From: Chloroflexota bacterium
GTDB lineage: Bacteria; Chloroflexota; Dormibacteria; Dormibacterales; Dormibacteraceae
Assembly: GCA_005880175.1 (NCBI GenBank)
Contig: VBJR01000119.1
Coordinates: 1-6,778 of the forward strand
Direction: 5' to 3'
DNA: 6,778 bases
In this document: piece by piece, positions 1 through 6,772 of the stretch
Layout: every line of letters starts with the position of its first letter
Position numbering within the stretch: the first letter of the stretch is position 1
Notes under the pieces: model-generated
Database searches by the model: none
Seen by the model: only the letters and a program-made list of their open reading frames with translations
Told to the model about the DNA's origin: nothing
Position numbers and translations under genes: made by a program

Positions 1-1331
<1,331 letters not shown>

Positions 1332-1372
1332 GCGCTCCGCGCATCGACTTCACAGCAGGATGACACCGCTCG

Positions 1373-1386
1373 TGGGATCGCTCCCA
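1373..1386. promoter_or_regulatory. CelR/CebR-type operator, 13/14 match
   Basis: TGGGATCGCTCCCA differs from the known Thermobifida CelR and Streptomyces CebR operator TGGGAGCGCTCCCA at one base. The dyad extends to CGTGGGA...TCCCACG (1371-1388). These LacI-family repressors release DNA when cello-oligosaccharides bind. The site is 42 bp upstream of the predicted GH9 -35 box, 90 bp centre to centre from the weaker site at 1283-1296, and 40 bp before the amidase GTG. It could therefore act on either or both divergent genes. The match is seen directly; the function is inferred from the neighbouring cellulase. Confidence 0.7.
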
Positions 1387-1426
1387 CGTGAGCGACCCCT
1401 TCCGGCGATGGTCCACACTTGGCCGC

Positions 1427-2860
1427 GTGAACGACAACGAGCTCGCCGCCCTCGACGCCACCGCCCAGGCGGACCTGGTCCGGCGCCGCGAGGTCCAGCC
1501 CCGCGAGCTGGTCGAGGCCGCGATCCGACGCGTCGAGCAGCTCAACCCGACCCTCAACGCCGTCGTCACCCCGATGTTCGACGAGGCGCTCCAGCGGGCC
1601 TCGAACGCGCTGCCCGAGGGCCCGTTCACCGGCGTCCCGTTCGTGCTCAAGGACCTGACGGCCGAGCACGCGGGCGTCCGCTACACCGAGGGCTCGGCGT
1701 TCCTGGCGGACCACGTGTCCACGCACGACCAGGAGCTCGTCGTCCGCCACCGCCGGGCCGGCCTGGTCACGATCGGCAAGACCAACGCACCCGAGTTCGG
1801 AATCGTGCCCACCACCGAGCCCCGCCTGTTCGGCCCCACGCGCAACCCGTGGGACACCGAGCGCACGCCGGGCGGCTCCAGCGGCGGCACGGCGGCGGCC
1901 GTCGCGTCGGGCATGGTCCCGATGGGCCACGGCAACGACGGCGGCGGCTCGATCCGCATCCCGGCCTCCTGCTGCGGGCTGTTCGGCCTCAAGCCCACCC
2001 GCGGCCGCAACTCCCTGGCCCCCAATGCCGGCGACTCCCTGAACGGCCTCCCCTGCGAGCACGCCATCACCCGCAGCGTCAGGGACAGCGCGGCGCTGCT
2101 CGACGCCACCGCCGGACCGGCGGTCGGCGAGCCGTACTGGGCGGCCCCGCCCGAGCGGCCCTACCTCGACGAGGTGGCCGCCGAGCCGGGCCGTCTGCGG
2201 ATCGCGGTGACGACCGTGGCGTCCACCGGCGTGCCCGTCCACGAGGACTGCGTGGCCGCGGTCCGCGAGACGGCCCGGCTGTGCGAGGAGCTGGGCCACG
2301 ACGTGTTCGAGTTCACGCCGGCGGACGTGGACGGCAACACGCTGACGGAGGCGTTCGTGGCGCTGTACGTGTCCGGCGTGGCGGCCACCATCGCGGGCTG
2401 GGCCCGGGTGACCGGCCGAGCGCCGGCGGAGGCCGACTTCGAGCCGCTGACCTGGGCCATGCGCGAGATGGGCGACTCGATGTCGCCGGCCGACTACCTG
2501 CTCGCGGTGGCGTACCTCCAGCGGTTCAGCCGGCAGGTCGGCGGCTGGTTCACCGGCTTCGACGTGTGGCTGACGCCGGTGCTGGCCGAGCCGCCGGTGC
2601 CCCTGGGCACGTTCGACGCGCCGCCGGACCAGCCGATGCTGCCGCTGCTGCGGGCCGGGCTCTGGGTGCCGTTCACGCCGATCGCGAACATCACCGGGCA
2701 GCCGGCGATGTCCGTGCCCCTGTACTGGAACGGCGACGGGCTGCCGGTCGGGAGCCAGTTCGTGGGCAGGTACGGCGACGAGGCCACGCTGTTCCGCCTG
2801 GCCGCCCAGCTGGAGCAGGCTCGGCCGTGGGCCGGCCGGAGGCCGCCGGTCTCGGCCTGA
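1427..2860 (+). CDS. Amidase-signature family hydrolase, similar to 6-aminohexanoate-cyclic-dimer hydrolase (NylA-like)
   Basis: This 477-residue enzyme should hydrolyse an amide bond in the cytoplasm; no signal peptide is seen. The Ser-cisSer-Lys triad is complete: K75 in [10 protein letters not shown]151 in GGSSGG and S175 in [14 protein letters not shown]. The 24-residue S-S spacing is typical of the family. The start [14 protein letters not shown], the TTEP...GPTRNPWD segment, [11 protein letters not shown] and the end [15 protein letters not shown] resemble, from memory, the nylon-oligomer hydrolase NylA and its relatives. Natural substrates of most such proteins are unknown, so nylon degradation should not be assumed. 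The GTG at 1427 was chosen because it gives the usual family N-terminus. An in-frame GTG at 1388 would add 13 residues but abuts the operator. Neither has a clear Shine-Dalgarno site. The gene diverges from the cellulase and shares its regulatory region. Confidence 0.92.
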   Translation: MNDNELAALDATAQADLVRRREVQPRELVEAAIRRVEQLNPTLNAVVTPMFDEALQRASNALPEGPFTGVPFVLKDLTAEHAGVRYTEGSAFLADHVSTHDQELVVRHRRAGLVTIGKTNAPEFGIVPTTEPRLFGPTRNPWDTERTPGGSSGGTAAAVASGMVPMGHGNDGGGSIRIPASCCGLFGLKPTRGRNSLAPNAGDSLNGLPCEHAITRSVRDSAALLDATAGPAVGEPYWAAPPERPYLDEVAAEPGRLRIAVTTVASTGVPVHEDCVAAVRETARLCEELGHDVFEFTPADVDGNTLTEAFVALYVSGVAATIAGWARVTGRAPAEADFEPLTWAMREMGDSMSPADYLLAVAYLQRFSRQVGGWFTGFDVWLTPVLAEPPVPLGTFDAPPDQPMLPLLRAGLWVPFTPIANITGQPAMSVPLYWNGDGLPVGSQFVGRYGDEATLFRLAAQLEQARPWAGRRPPVSA

Positions 2861-2880
2861 CGGCCGTCTCGGCCTGACGG
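2847..2880. repeat. 17-bp tandem duplication over the amidase stop codon
   Basis: Two adjacent 17-bp units, 2847-2863 and 2864-2880, agree at 16 of 17 positions and share GTCTCGGCCTGACGG. The first copy contains the amidase TGA (2858-2860). The second lies in the short gap before the convergent gene. The duplication supplies a second left arm for the hairpin described at 2857-2888. Confidence 0.85.
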
Positions 2881-2888
2881 GCCGTCAG
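2857..2888. terminator. Candidate bidirectional terminator hairpin between convergent genes
   Basis: CTGACGGCC (2857-2865) is exactly complementary to GGCCGTCAG (2880-2888), giving a 9-bp stem with a 14-nt loop. The tandem duplicate places another CTGACGG directly against the same right arm, so a shorter competing fold exists. The left arm includes the amidase stop and the right arm includes the stop of the opposing gene. No U-tract follows on either strand, so termination would be weak, factor-dependent, or of the U-less kind proposed for high-GC actinobacteria. Confidence 0.5.
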
Positions 2889-3316
2889 CGGTGGCGCGCC
2901 GCGAACTCCGCCAGCTCGTCCAGCCGCTCGGCGGTCAGCGTGAGGCCGCGCTGGAGGCGGCGGTAGAACGTCGGGCGGCTCAGGTGGAGCCGCTCGGCGA
3001 TCACCTCGTGGCTGCCCACCTTCTTGACGTAGTAGTCCACGAGGAGCTGGCCGGCCTCGGCGTCGCGGGGCGCCCTGGCGGCGGCCAGCTCGCGCACCAC
3101 GTCCACCAGCAGGCCGCGCAGCTCGGGCCCCGCCGCCGTCCCCTCGGCGGAGATGCAGGCGAGGCGGGAGAGCGGGCTGGCGGCCAGCGACGGGACGTCG
3201 TCGAGGACATCGAGCGCCTCCTTGACCACGGCCGGGCTGACCTCGACGTGGCGCTGGGGCCCGCGGTCGCCCCAGATCTCGGCGGCCACGACCGAGCGGG
3301 GCCGGCGGATGCCCAC
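2885..3316 (-). CDS. Small helix-turn-helix protein, possibly the C-terminal half of a frameshifted membrane regulator
   Basis: The frame from GTG 3316 encodes 143 residues with strong G/C third-position bias. GGAGGG at 3331-3326 lies 9 nt before the GTG, a good ribosome-binding site. Residues about 27-94 are helical (VVKEALDVLDDVPSLAASPL, then ELRGLLVDVVRELAA). Residues about 100-125, with IAERLHLSRPTFYRRLQRGL, read as a helix-turn-helix in the style of sigma-region-4 or C-terminal DNA-binding modules of large actinobacterial regulators. DNA binding is therefore likely, but the target is unknown. The frame continues open upstream with no coding character before the GTG. The gene lies wholly inside the run-on end of the preceding membrane-protein frame apart from its last 116 bases. 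That is unusual and suggests a lost stop or an indel. It could be an independent gene or the tail of a fusion protein. Confidence 0.65.
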   Translation of the reverse strand: MGIRRPRSVVAAEIWGDRGPQRHVEVSPAVVKEALDVLDDVPSLAASPLSRLACISAEGTAAGPELRGLLVDVVRELAAARAPRDAEAGQLLVDYYVKKVGSHEVIAERLHLSRPTFYRRLQRGLTLTAERLDELAEFAARHR

Positions 3317-4194
3317 GCGCTGCCGCCCTCCACGAGCGCGATCGCGACCCAGTAGAGGACCGCCCACAGCGCCGGCACGCCGGCGGCGAAGACCCGGAGG
3401 CCGGTGGCGGACGAGTCCATCGGCCGCACGCGCAGCAGCAGCACGTCGGCGGCGACGCCGGTCAGCAGCGGCACCCAGACCAGCTCGGGGTGCCGGGACA
3501 CGATCGCCATGCACAGGCCGTTCAGTCCGCACAGGATGGTCAGGCTGCCCCGCGGCACGTGGAAGCTGCGGACCAGGAGCAGGATCACCCCCACCAGCAG
3601 CGACACCTGGACCTGGATCGCGACGACGCCCAGGTCCTGCGCCACCCAGGGCGTGATCTGGACGTTCCAGCGCCGCGACGCCCACAGGTCCACGAGCGGG
3701 TGGGCGTACTGGGTGAGGAACGTCAGGGCGGAGAGGGTCAGGGCGGCGGAGAGGACCACCGGCCAGTCCACTCGCTCGGGCCGGTCCTTCAGCGCCTGGC
3801 TGAGCGGCGCCGCCACCAGCAGGCCGCCGCCGGCCAGCTCGACCAGGTGCGTGGGCGCGAGCAGCGCCTCCAGGCCGGTGCCGAAGCCGAACGCGATCTG
3901 GTAATAGACGTCGGCCAGCGCGCCGAGGCCGAAGACGAGGCCGCCGATCAGCGCCAGGTGGTAGCCGGCGGGCAGGGCGGCCCGCCAGGCGGCGCCCCGG
4001 GTCAGCGCCCGCCAGAACGCGACGGCCATGAAACCGGTGACGAGCAGCCAGGCGGCGTCGATGAACACGTCGTTCCAGGGCGCGAGAGGGCTCGGCGTGA
4101 CCACGCGCGAGGCGGCGTCGACGTACGCGCCCAGGATGAACACCACGCTGAGCAGCGCCACGGTCCAGCGAAAGGCCACACCGCGTCCCGCCAC
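3001..4194 (-). CDS. Polytopic membrane protein with out-of-frame C-terminal run-on (stop lost or frameshift)
   Basis: From GTG 4194 the open frame runs 397 codons, but only the first 293 or so look real. They hold eight or nine hydrophobic helices, at roughly 10-27, 42-60, 78-98, 114-135, 144-162, 186-212, 220-235, 238-258 and 267-290. Polar motifs in loops include ADVYYQIAFGFG, LLAPTHLVEL and TQYAHP. Similar uncharacterised membrane proteins occur in actinobacteria and Chloroflexi, from memory; I know no function. After about residue 293 (position 3316) the product becomes rich in S, R, P and W and is simply the wrong frame of the helix-turn-helix gene, so it is probably not native. At codon 294 a TGG (3315-3313) stands where TGA would give the classic GTGA overlap with the next start. 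Alternatively a one-base indel breaks a single sensor/DNA-binding fusion. It follows the pspA-like gene after 30 bp. Confidence 0.7.
   Translation of the reverse strand: MAGRGVAFRWTVALLSVVFILGAYVDAASRVVTPSPLAPWNDVFIDAAWLLVTGFMAVAFWRALTRGAAWRAALPAGYHLALIGGLVFGLGALADVYYQIAFGFGTGLEALLAPTHLVELAGGGLLVAAPLSQALKDRPERVDWPVVLSAALTLSALTFLTQYAHPLVDLWASRRWNVQITPWVAQDLGVVAIQVQVSLLVGVILLLVRSFHVPRGSLTILCGLNGLCMAIVSRHPELVWVPLLTGVAADVLLLRVRPMDSSATGLRVFAAGVPALWAVLYWVAIALVEGGSAWASAGPARSWPPRSGATAGPSATSRSARPWSRRRSMSSTTSRRWPPARSPASPASPPRGRRRGPSCAACWWTWCASWPPPGRPATPRPASSSWTTTSRRWAATR
3326..3331 (-). promoter_or_regulatory. Shine-Dalgarno site supporting a separate start for the helix-turn-helix gene
   Basis: GGAGGG on the minus strand is 9 nt before GTG 3316. 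G/C third-position bias switches from the membrane-protein frame to the helix-turn-helix frame at this point. Together these favour an independent start here over a simple fusion, although a GG-rich hexamer can occur by chance in DNA of this composition. Confidence 0.5.
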
Positions 4195-4202
4195 GGGCCG
4201 GA

Positions 4203-4208
4203 AGCATA
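4203..4208 (-). promoter_or_regulatory. Possible -10 box for leaderless transcription of the polytopic membrane gene
   Basis: TATGCT on the minus strand ends 8 nt before GTG 4194 and matches TATAAT at four positions. No Shine-Dalgarno site precedes the GTG. This spacing would start the mRNA at or next to the GTG, a common arrangement in actinobacteria. No convincing -35 box is seen, so the gene may instead be read from the upstream operon. Confidence 0.4.
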
Positions 4209-4224
4209 CCCGGTGGGGGCGTGG

Positions 4225-4908
4225 TCAGCGAGGCGGCCCGAGGCCACCCCCCGCCAGCGCGGCCAGCCACCCGTCCACCGCGCGCTCCACCTCGGCCATC
4301 GAGACCGACTCGCCGCCGGCCAGCTCCAGCGTGCCGTCGTGGACCAGCTCCTCGATGGCGTCGGAGCGGGCGCGCAGGGCGCCGGCCGTCCGCTCGGCCT
4401 CGGCCACCGCCAGGCCCAGCTCCCCCAGCTCGGCCGAGAGCCCCGTGAGCGCCTCGTTGATCCGCACCTGCGCCTCGGCCGCGTCCAGGCGCGCGGCCGC
4501 CACCTGCTCGCGGGCGCGCACGGACTCGATCTGGGCCAGCAGCCGCTGCTCGACCGCCGCCAGGCGCCGCTGCTCGCCCTCGATCTCCCGCGCCTGCGCG
4601 GCCAGCGCCGCCGCCTGGGCGCTGGCCAGCACGTGGCGGCGGAGCGCCGCCCGTGCCGCCACCCGGTCGCCCGCGGCGAGCGCCGCCCGCGCCAGCGCCT
4701 CCAGCGCCGGCAGCCCGGCCTCCAGGTCGCGGGCCCGGCGCCCGAGGCGGTCCCGCGCGGCGCCGAGCTCGCTCGCGGCCAGCCGCACCGCGCCCAGGAG
4801 CTCGTGCTGCCGGCGGGCGTCGCCGCGCTGGCGGGGATCCTCGGCGGGCGCGAGGAGCGCCCTCACCGAGGACCGTGCCGCCTGGCGCGCCCGATCCAGC
4901 AGGCTCAT
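4225..4908 (-). CDS. PspA/IM30 (Vipp1) family membrane-associated protein
   Basis: PspA proteins are ESCRT-III-like; they coat damaged cytoplasmic membrane and help maintain the proton gradient. This one has 227 residues. It opens with MSLLDRARQAARSSVRALL, matching the amphipathic membrane-binding helix 1, followed by the family signature AEDP. A long alanine-, arginine- and glutamate-rich coiled coil then spans about residues 30-195. It includes GDRVAARAALRR, the counterpart of the GREDLAREAL-type segment, and a late RARSDAIEELVHDGTL stretch typical of the family end. The length is normal to slightly short. ATG 4908 overlaps the preceding stop as ATGA and has no Shine-Dalgarno site of its own, so translation is probably coupled to the upstream membrane protein. 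No PspF- or PspBC-like gene is visible, so control must differ from the enterobacterial system. Family call is firm; the physiological role here is inferred. Confidence 0.88.
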   Translation of the reverse strand: MSLLDRARQAARSSVRALLAPAEDPRQRGDARRQHELLGAVRLAASELGAARDRLGRRARDLEAGLPALEALARAALAAGDRVAARAALRRHVLASAQAAALAAQAREIEGEQRRLAAVEQRLLAQIESVRAREQVAAARLDAAEAQVRINEALTGLSAELGELGLAVAEAERTAGALRARSDAIEELVHDGTLELAGGESVSMAEVERAVDGWLAALAGGGLGPPR

Positions 4909-5480
4909 CGCCCGAGCGCGGCGGACAGCGCCGCCCGCCGCCGGTCACGCTGGATGCGCCAGTAGTACGTGCCCAGGCCGGCCACCGCGCCCAGCGCGAG
5001 CAGCCGCACGAGCAGGGTCTTGACGAGCTGCACGTCGCCCGTCCAGCGCAGGTCGAACGCCGCCACCCCGCCCACGTAGAGCGCCGCCGCGACCACAGCG
5101 AGCGCGGCGGTGAAGCGGGGCGGGAAGACGAGCGCGAACGCGAACACCACCGGGTAGAGCAGGACGAACAGCTGGCTCGAGTAGCCGCCCCAGAGCGCCA
5201 CGCCGGCGGCGATCAGCGTGACGTCGGCCAGGCTGGCGAGCACGATCAGGGCCCGGTTGGCCGGCCGCTCCACGAGGTACCGCCCGTGGAGGAAGAAGTT
5301 CACCGCCATCAGCCCGGCCAGGAGCGCCACGCGTTGGGTCAGGGAGCCGACGTCGCCCGTGTTCCACAGGAAGATCACGGCGGCGGCGGCGATCATCGCC
5401 CACCGGGCCCAGATCAGCACGATCTGGCCGAAGAACACGTCCTCCGCCGCCTCGCGGTCGGGATCAGCCTGCCGCAGCAT
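4905..5480 (-). CDS. Six-helix membrane protein resembling an orphan histidine-kinase sensor domain (paralogue 2)
   Basis: The 191-residue product has about six transmembrane helices and a basic C-terminal tail (WRIQRDRRRAAL) after the last helix. There it stops, exactly where related actinobacterial sensor kinases continue into dimerisation and ATPase domains; that comparison is from memory. Landmarks are ED...GQIVLIWARWA near the start, NFFLHGRYL, LASLADVTLI, GGYSSQLFVLLYPVVFAFALVFPP and LLVRLLALGAVAGLGTYYWRIQ. The upstream neighbour has the same length and aligns at these landmarks, so the pair arose by duplication. ATG 5480 is preceded by AGGAGG (5495-5490, 9-nt spacer) inside the upstream gene, which it overlaps by 17 bases. 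Its stop overlaps the pspA-like start by 4 bases. It may sense the membrane state or anchor PspA, but no catalytic residues are visible and the function is unknown. Confidence 0.85.
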   Translation of the reverse strand: MLRQADPDREAAEDVFFGQIVLIWARWAMIAAAAVIFLWNTGDVGSLTQRVALLAGLMAVNFFLHGRYLVERPANRALIVLASLADVTLIAAGVALWGGYSSQLFVLLYPVVFAFALVFPPRFTAALAVVAAALYVGGVAAFDLRWTGDVQLVKTLLVRLLALGAVAGLGTYYWRIQRDRRRAALSAALGR

Positions 5481-6039
5481 GGGGGACCACCTCCTCGTCC
5501 ATCCCGACCAGCCGGCGCCGCCGCCGCCACTCGATGTCCGCGTACACGACGCCGCACAGCGCCACGGCGGCCAGCATCAGGCAGCGGATCAGGAGGTCCT
5601 GCTCGCCGCTGGCCGGCATGGTGAGCCAGGCCACGCTCAGCACCGCGGCCAGGGCGGCCCCCACGTACGTCACCGTCAGCACGAGCGGGAACGCGACCGA
5701 CAGGGCCAGGACGGCCGGGAAGTAGAAGACGTACAGCCCGGACGCGAAGCCGCCGTCGGCCACGACCAGGCCGGTGATGATCGCGATGTCGGCGGCGCTC
5801 GCGGCGTACGCGACGGCGGCGAGCGTGCGCCGCCGGCGCAGCAGCTGGCCCTGCAGCGCGAAGTTGCAGACGGCCAGCGCGAGGATGAGCAGGACCTGCG
5901 TCCGCAGCGTGTCGGCGCTGGGCGGCGCGATCACCGCCAGGGCCAGGCCGGACGCGACCAGCGCCCAGCGGGCCGCGATGATGACGGCCTGCCCGAGGGC
6001 GAGGTCTTCGGCCCCGGCGAAGGGGCTCGGGTGGCGCAT
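5464..6039 (-). CDS. Six-helix membrane protein resembling an orphan histidine-kinase sensor domain (paralogue 1)
   Basis: This first gene of the membrane/PspA operon encodes 191 residues with about six transmembrane helices. It aligns with the next gene end to end: AEDLALGQAVIIAARWA, CNFALQGQLL, ASAADIAIITGLVV, GGFASGLYVFYFPAVLALSVAFP and LLIRCLMLAAVALCGVVYADIEWRRRRR. The cytoplasmic tail is short and slightly acidic at its end (MDEEVV), unlike its paralogue. No kinase, GGDEF or phosphatase domain follows. ATG 6039 has GGAGG at 6053-6049 with a 9-nt spacer, a good start. The 128-bp gap to the toxin gene shows no confident promoter. The protein may form a heteromeric sensor with its paralogue, but this is inference only. 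Confidence 0.85.
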   Translation of the reverse strand: MRHPSPFAGAEDLALGQAVIIAARWALVASGLALAVIAPPSADTLRTQVLLILALAVCNFALQGQLLRRRRTLAAVAYAASAADIAIITGLVVADGGFASGLYVFYFPAVLALSVAFPLVLTVTYVGAALAAVLSVAWLTMPASGEQDLLIRCLMLAAVALCGVVYADIEWRRRRRLVGMDEEVVPHAAAG

Positions 6040-6141
6040 GGTTCTCGGCCTCCGTTGGTTCAGACGGGCGGGGCCGCTCGGGGGGAGGGCGCTGCCGCCG
6101 CCGTGAACGGTGGGGCCGCGGAGGTCTCGCGATCAGTCTCG

Positions 6142-6165
6142 GCGGGGTCTCGTTTCGAGTCCCGC
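6142..6165 (-). terminator. Hairpin after the vapC-like stop, candidate terminator of the toxin-antitoxin operon
   Basis: GCGGG (6142-6146) pairs with CCCGC (6161-6165) and CTCG (6149-6152) with CGAG (6156-6159) around a TTT loop. This makes a 9-bp stem with a small asymmetric bulge (GT opposite T). It begins 3 nt beyond the toxin TAG. An overlapping alternative pairs GTCCCG (6159-6164) with CGGGAC (6171-6176) across the stop codon. No U-tract follows on the minus strand, so efficiency is uncertain. Confidence 0.45.
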
Positions 6166-6167
6166 GG

Positions 6168-6542
6168 CTACGGGACCGCGACGCGGAGGGTCGGATCGAG
6201 CGCGAGGAGGTCGTCTGGATCGCAGCTGACGACCTGGTGATTGCGCTCGCGGGCGCAGACGACGACCGACGCGTCCACGACGTCCGCGATGCCCGTCCGC
6301 CCGCACAGGACGCCCGCCGCGCGCGCCGCCAGCTCGTCCAGCGGGACGATCTCCGCCGACGGCGCGCGCAGCAGGCGCGAGAGCCGCGCCTGCCGGCCGC
6401 CGCGCCAGGTCTGCGCGACGACGCCGGCGGGCACGGCCAGCCGCAGGCCGCGGTCGGTCGCGCGCTCGACCAGGGCCAGCATGCGGGGGCTGCCGCGCTC
6501 GAACGCGATCAGCGCCCCGCTGTCCAGCGTGGCCCCGGTCAC
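6168..6542 (-). CDS. PIN-domain toxin, VapC type
   Basis: VapC toxins are Mg-dependent ribonucleases that usually cut tRNA or rRNA. The 124-residue product opens with the beta-strand LDSGALIAFE holding D7. It ends with SDVVDASVV-like IADVVDASVVVCARER (D87, D90) and SCDPDDL (D108), giving the acidic PIN cluster. The position usually filled by a glutamate after the first helices reads VPAGVVAQTWRGG, with Q44 instead. Related actinobacterial PIN proteins with AQxWRGG come to mind, so this may be a subfamily trait rather than loss of activity. GTG 6542 was chosen because it overlaps the antitoxin TGA as GTGA. A longer start at 6569 would add only a G/P-rich stretch that is out-of-frame antitoxin sequence. 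Translation is probably coupled to the antitoxin. The RNA target cannot be told from sequence. Confidence 0.85.
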   Translation of the reverse strand: MTGATLDSGALIAFERGSPRMLALVERATDRGLRLAVPAGVVAQTWRGGRQARLSRLLRAPSAEIVPLDELAARAAGVLCGRTGIADVVDASVVVCARERNHQVVSCDPDDLLALDPTLRVAVP

Positions 6543-6766
6543 GCCAGGCCCAGGACCTGGTCGGCCCACGCGTAGTCGTCGGCCGACGGCGCCCCGTGCT
6601 CGGCCCGCATGTCCGCCAGGAGCGCCGTGACGTCGTCCTCCCGCACCTGGCGAGCCAGTGCCGTGGCGACGTAGGCCGACACCGAGGCGGCCCGGCCCTC
6701 GTCCACGGCCCGCCGGGCGGCCGCGACGAGGTCGTCGGGCAGGCTCACCGCGATCTTCTTGGTCAT
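6539..6766 (-). CDS. Ribbon-helix-helix antitoxin, VapB type
   Basis: This 75-residue protein should bind the adjacent PIN toxin and block it, and bind its own promoter as a dimer. The N-terminal strand KKIAVSLPDDL, then the helices VAAARRAVDEG and SVSAYVATALARQV, form a ribbon-helix-helix fold over about residues 4-42. The C-terminal part, with ADMRAEHGAP and DDYAWADQVLGL, is the likely toxin-binding tail with hydrophobic W and L residues. The length fits the class. ATG 6766 has no Shine-Dalgarno site; a -10 box six bases upstream suggests leaderless translation. The gene overlaps the toxin start by 4 bases. Autoregulation is inferred from family behaviour; operator repeats would lie mainly outside the window. 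Confidence 0.88.
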   Translation of the reverse strand: MTKKIAVSLPDDLVAAARRAVDEGRAASVSAYVATALARQVREDDVTALLADMRAEHGAPSADDYAWADQVLGLA

Positions 6767-6772
6767 ACCAGA

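Noticed and set aside
1388..1426. Upstream GTG 1388 as the amidase start
   Set aside because: The extra 13 residues have no family counterpart, there is no Shine-Dalgarno site, and the codon abuts the operator dyad. It remains possible, but less likely than 1427.
3316..3331. Programmed ribosomal frameshift joining the membrane and helix-turn-helix parts
   Set aside because: No slippery heptamer of the X-XXY-YYZ kind or clear downstream stimulatory structure is seen. A lost stop or an indel is simpler.
2885..4948. Single 687-codon minus-strand gene spanning the PspA and membrane region
   Set aside because: Only its last 143 codons look like protein; the rest is an R/G/A-rich shadow of the membrane and PspA genes, which have clear family features in other frames.
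3490..4965. 491-codon plus-strand open frame
   Set aside because: It is an antisense shadow of the membrane and PspA genes, rich in Q, R, G and H, with no recognisable domain.
6152..6163. tRNA-like T-loop sequence GTTTCGAGTCCC
   Set aside because: The five bases before TTCGAGT do not pair with CCCGC as a T-stem, and no anticodon arm, D-arm or acceptor stem surrounds it.
6540..6569. Earlier toxin start at 6569
   Set aside because: It would add nine residues of G/P-rich out-of-frame antitoxin sequence; the GTG at 6542 gives the standard PIN N-terminus and a GTGA overlap.
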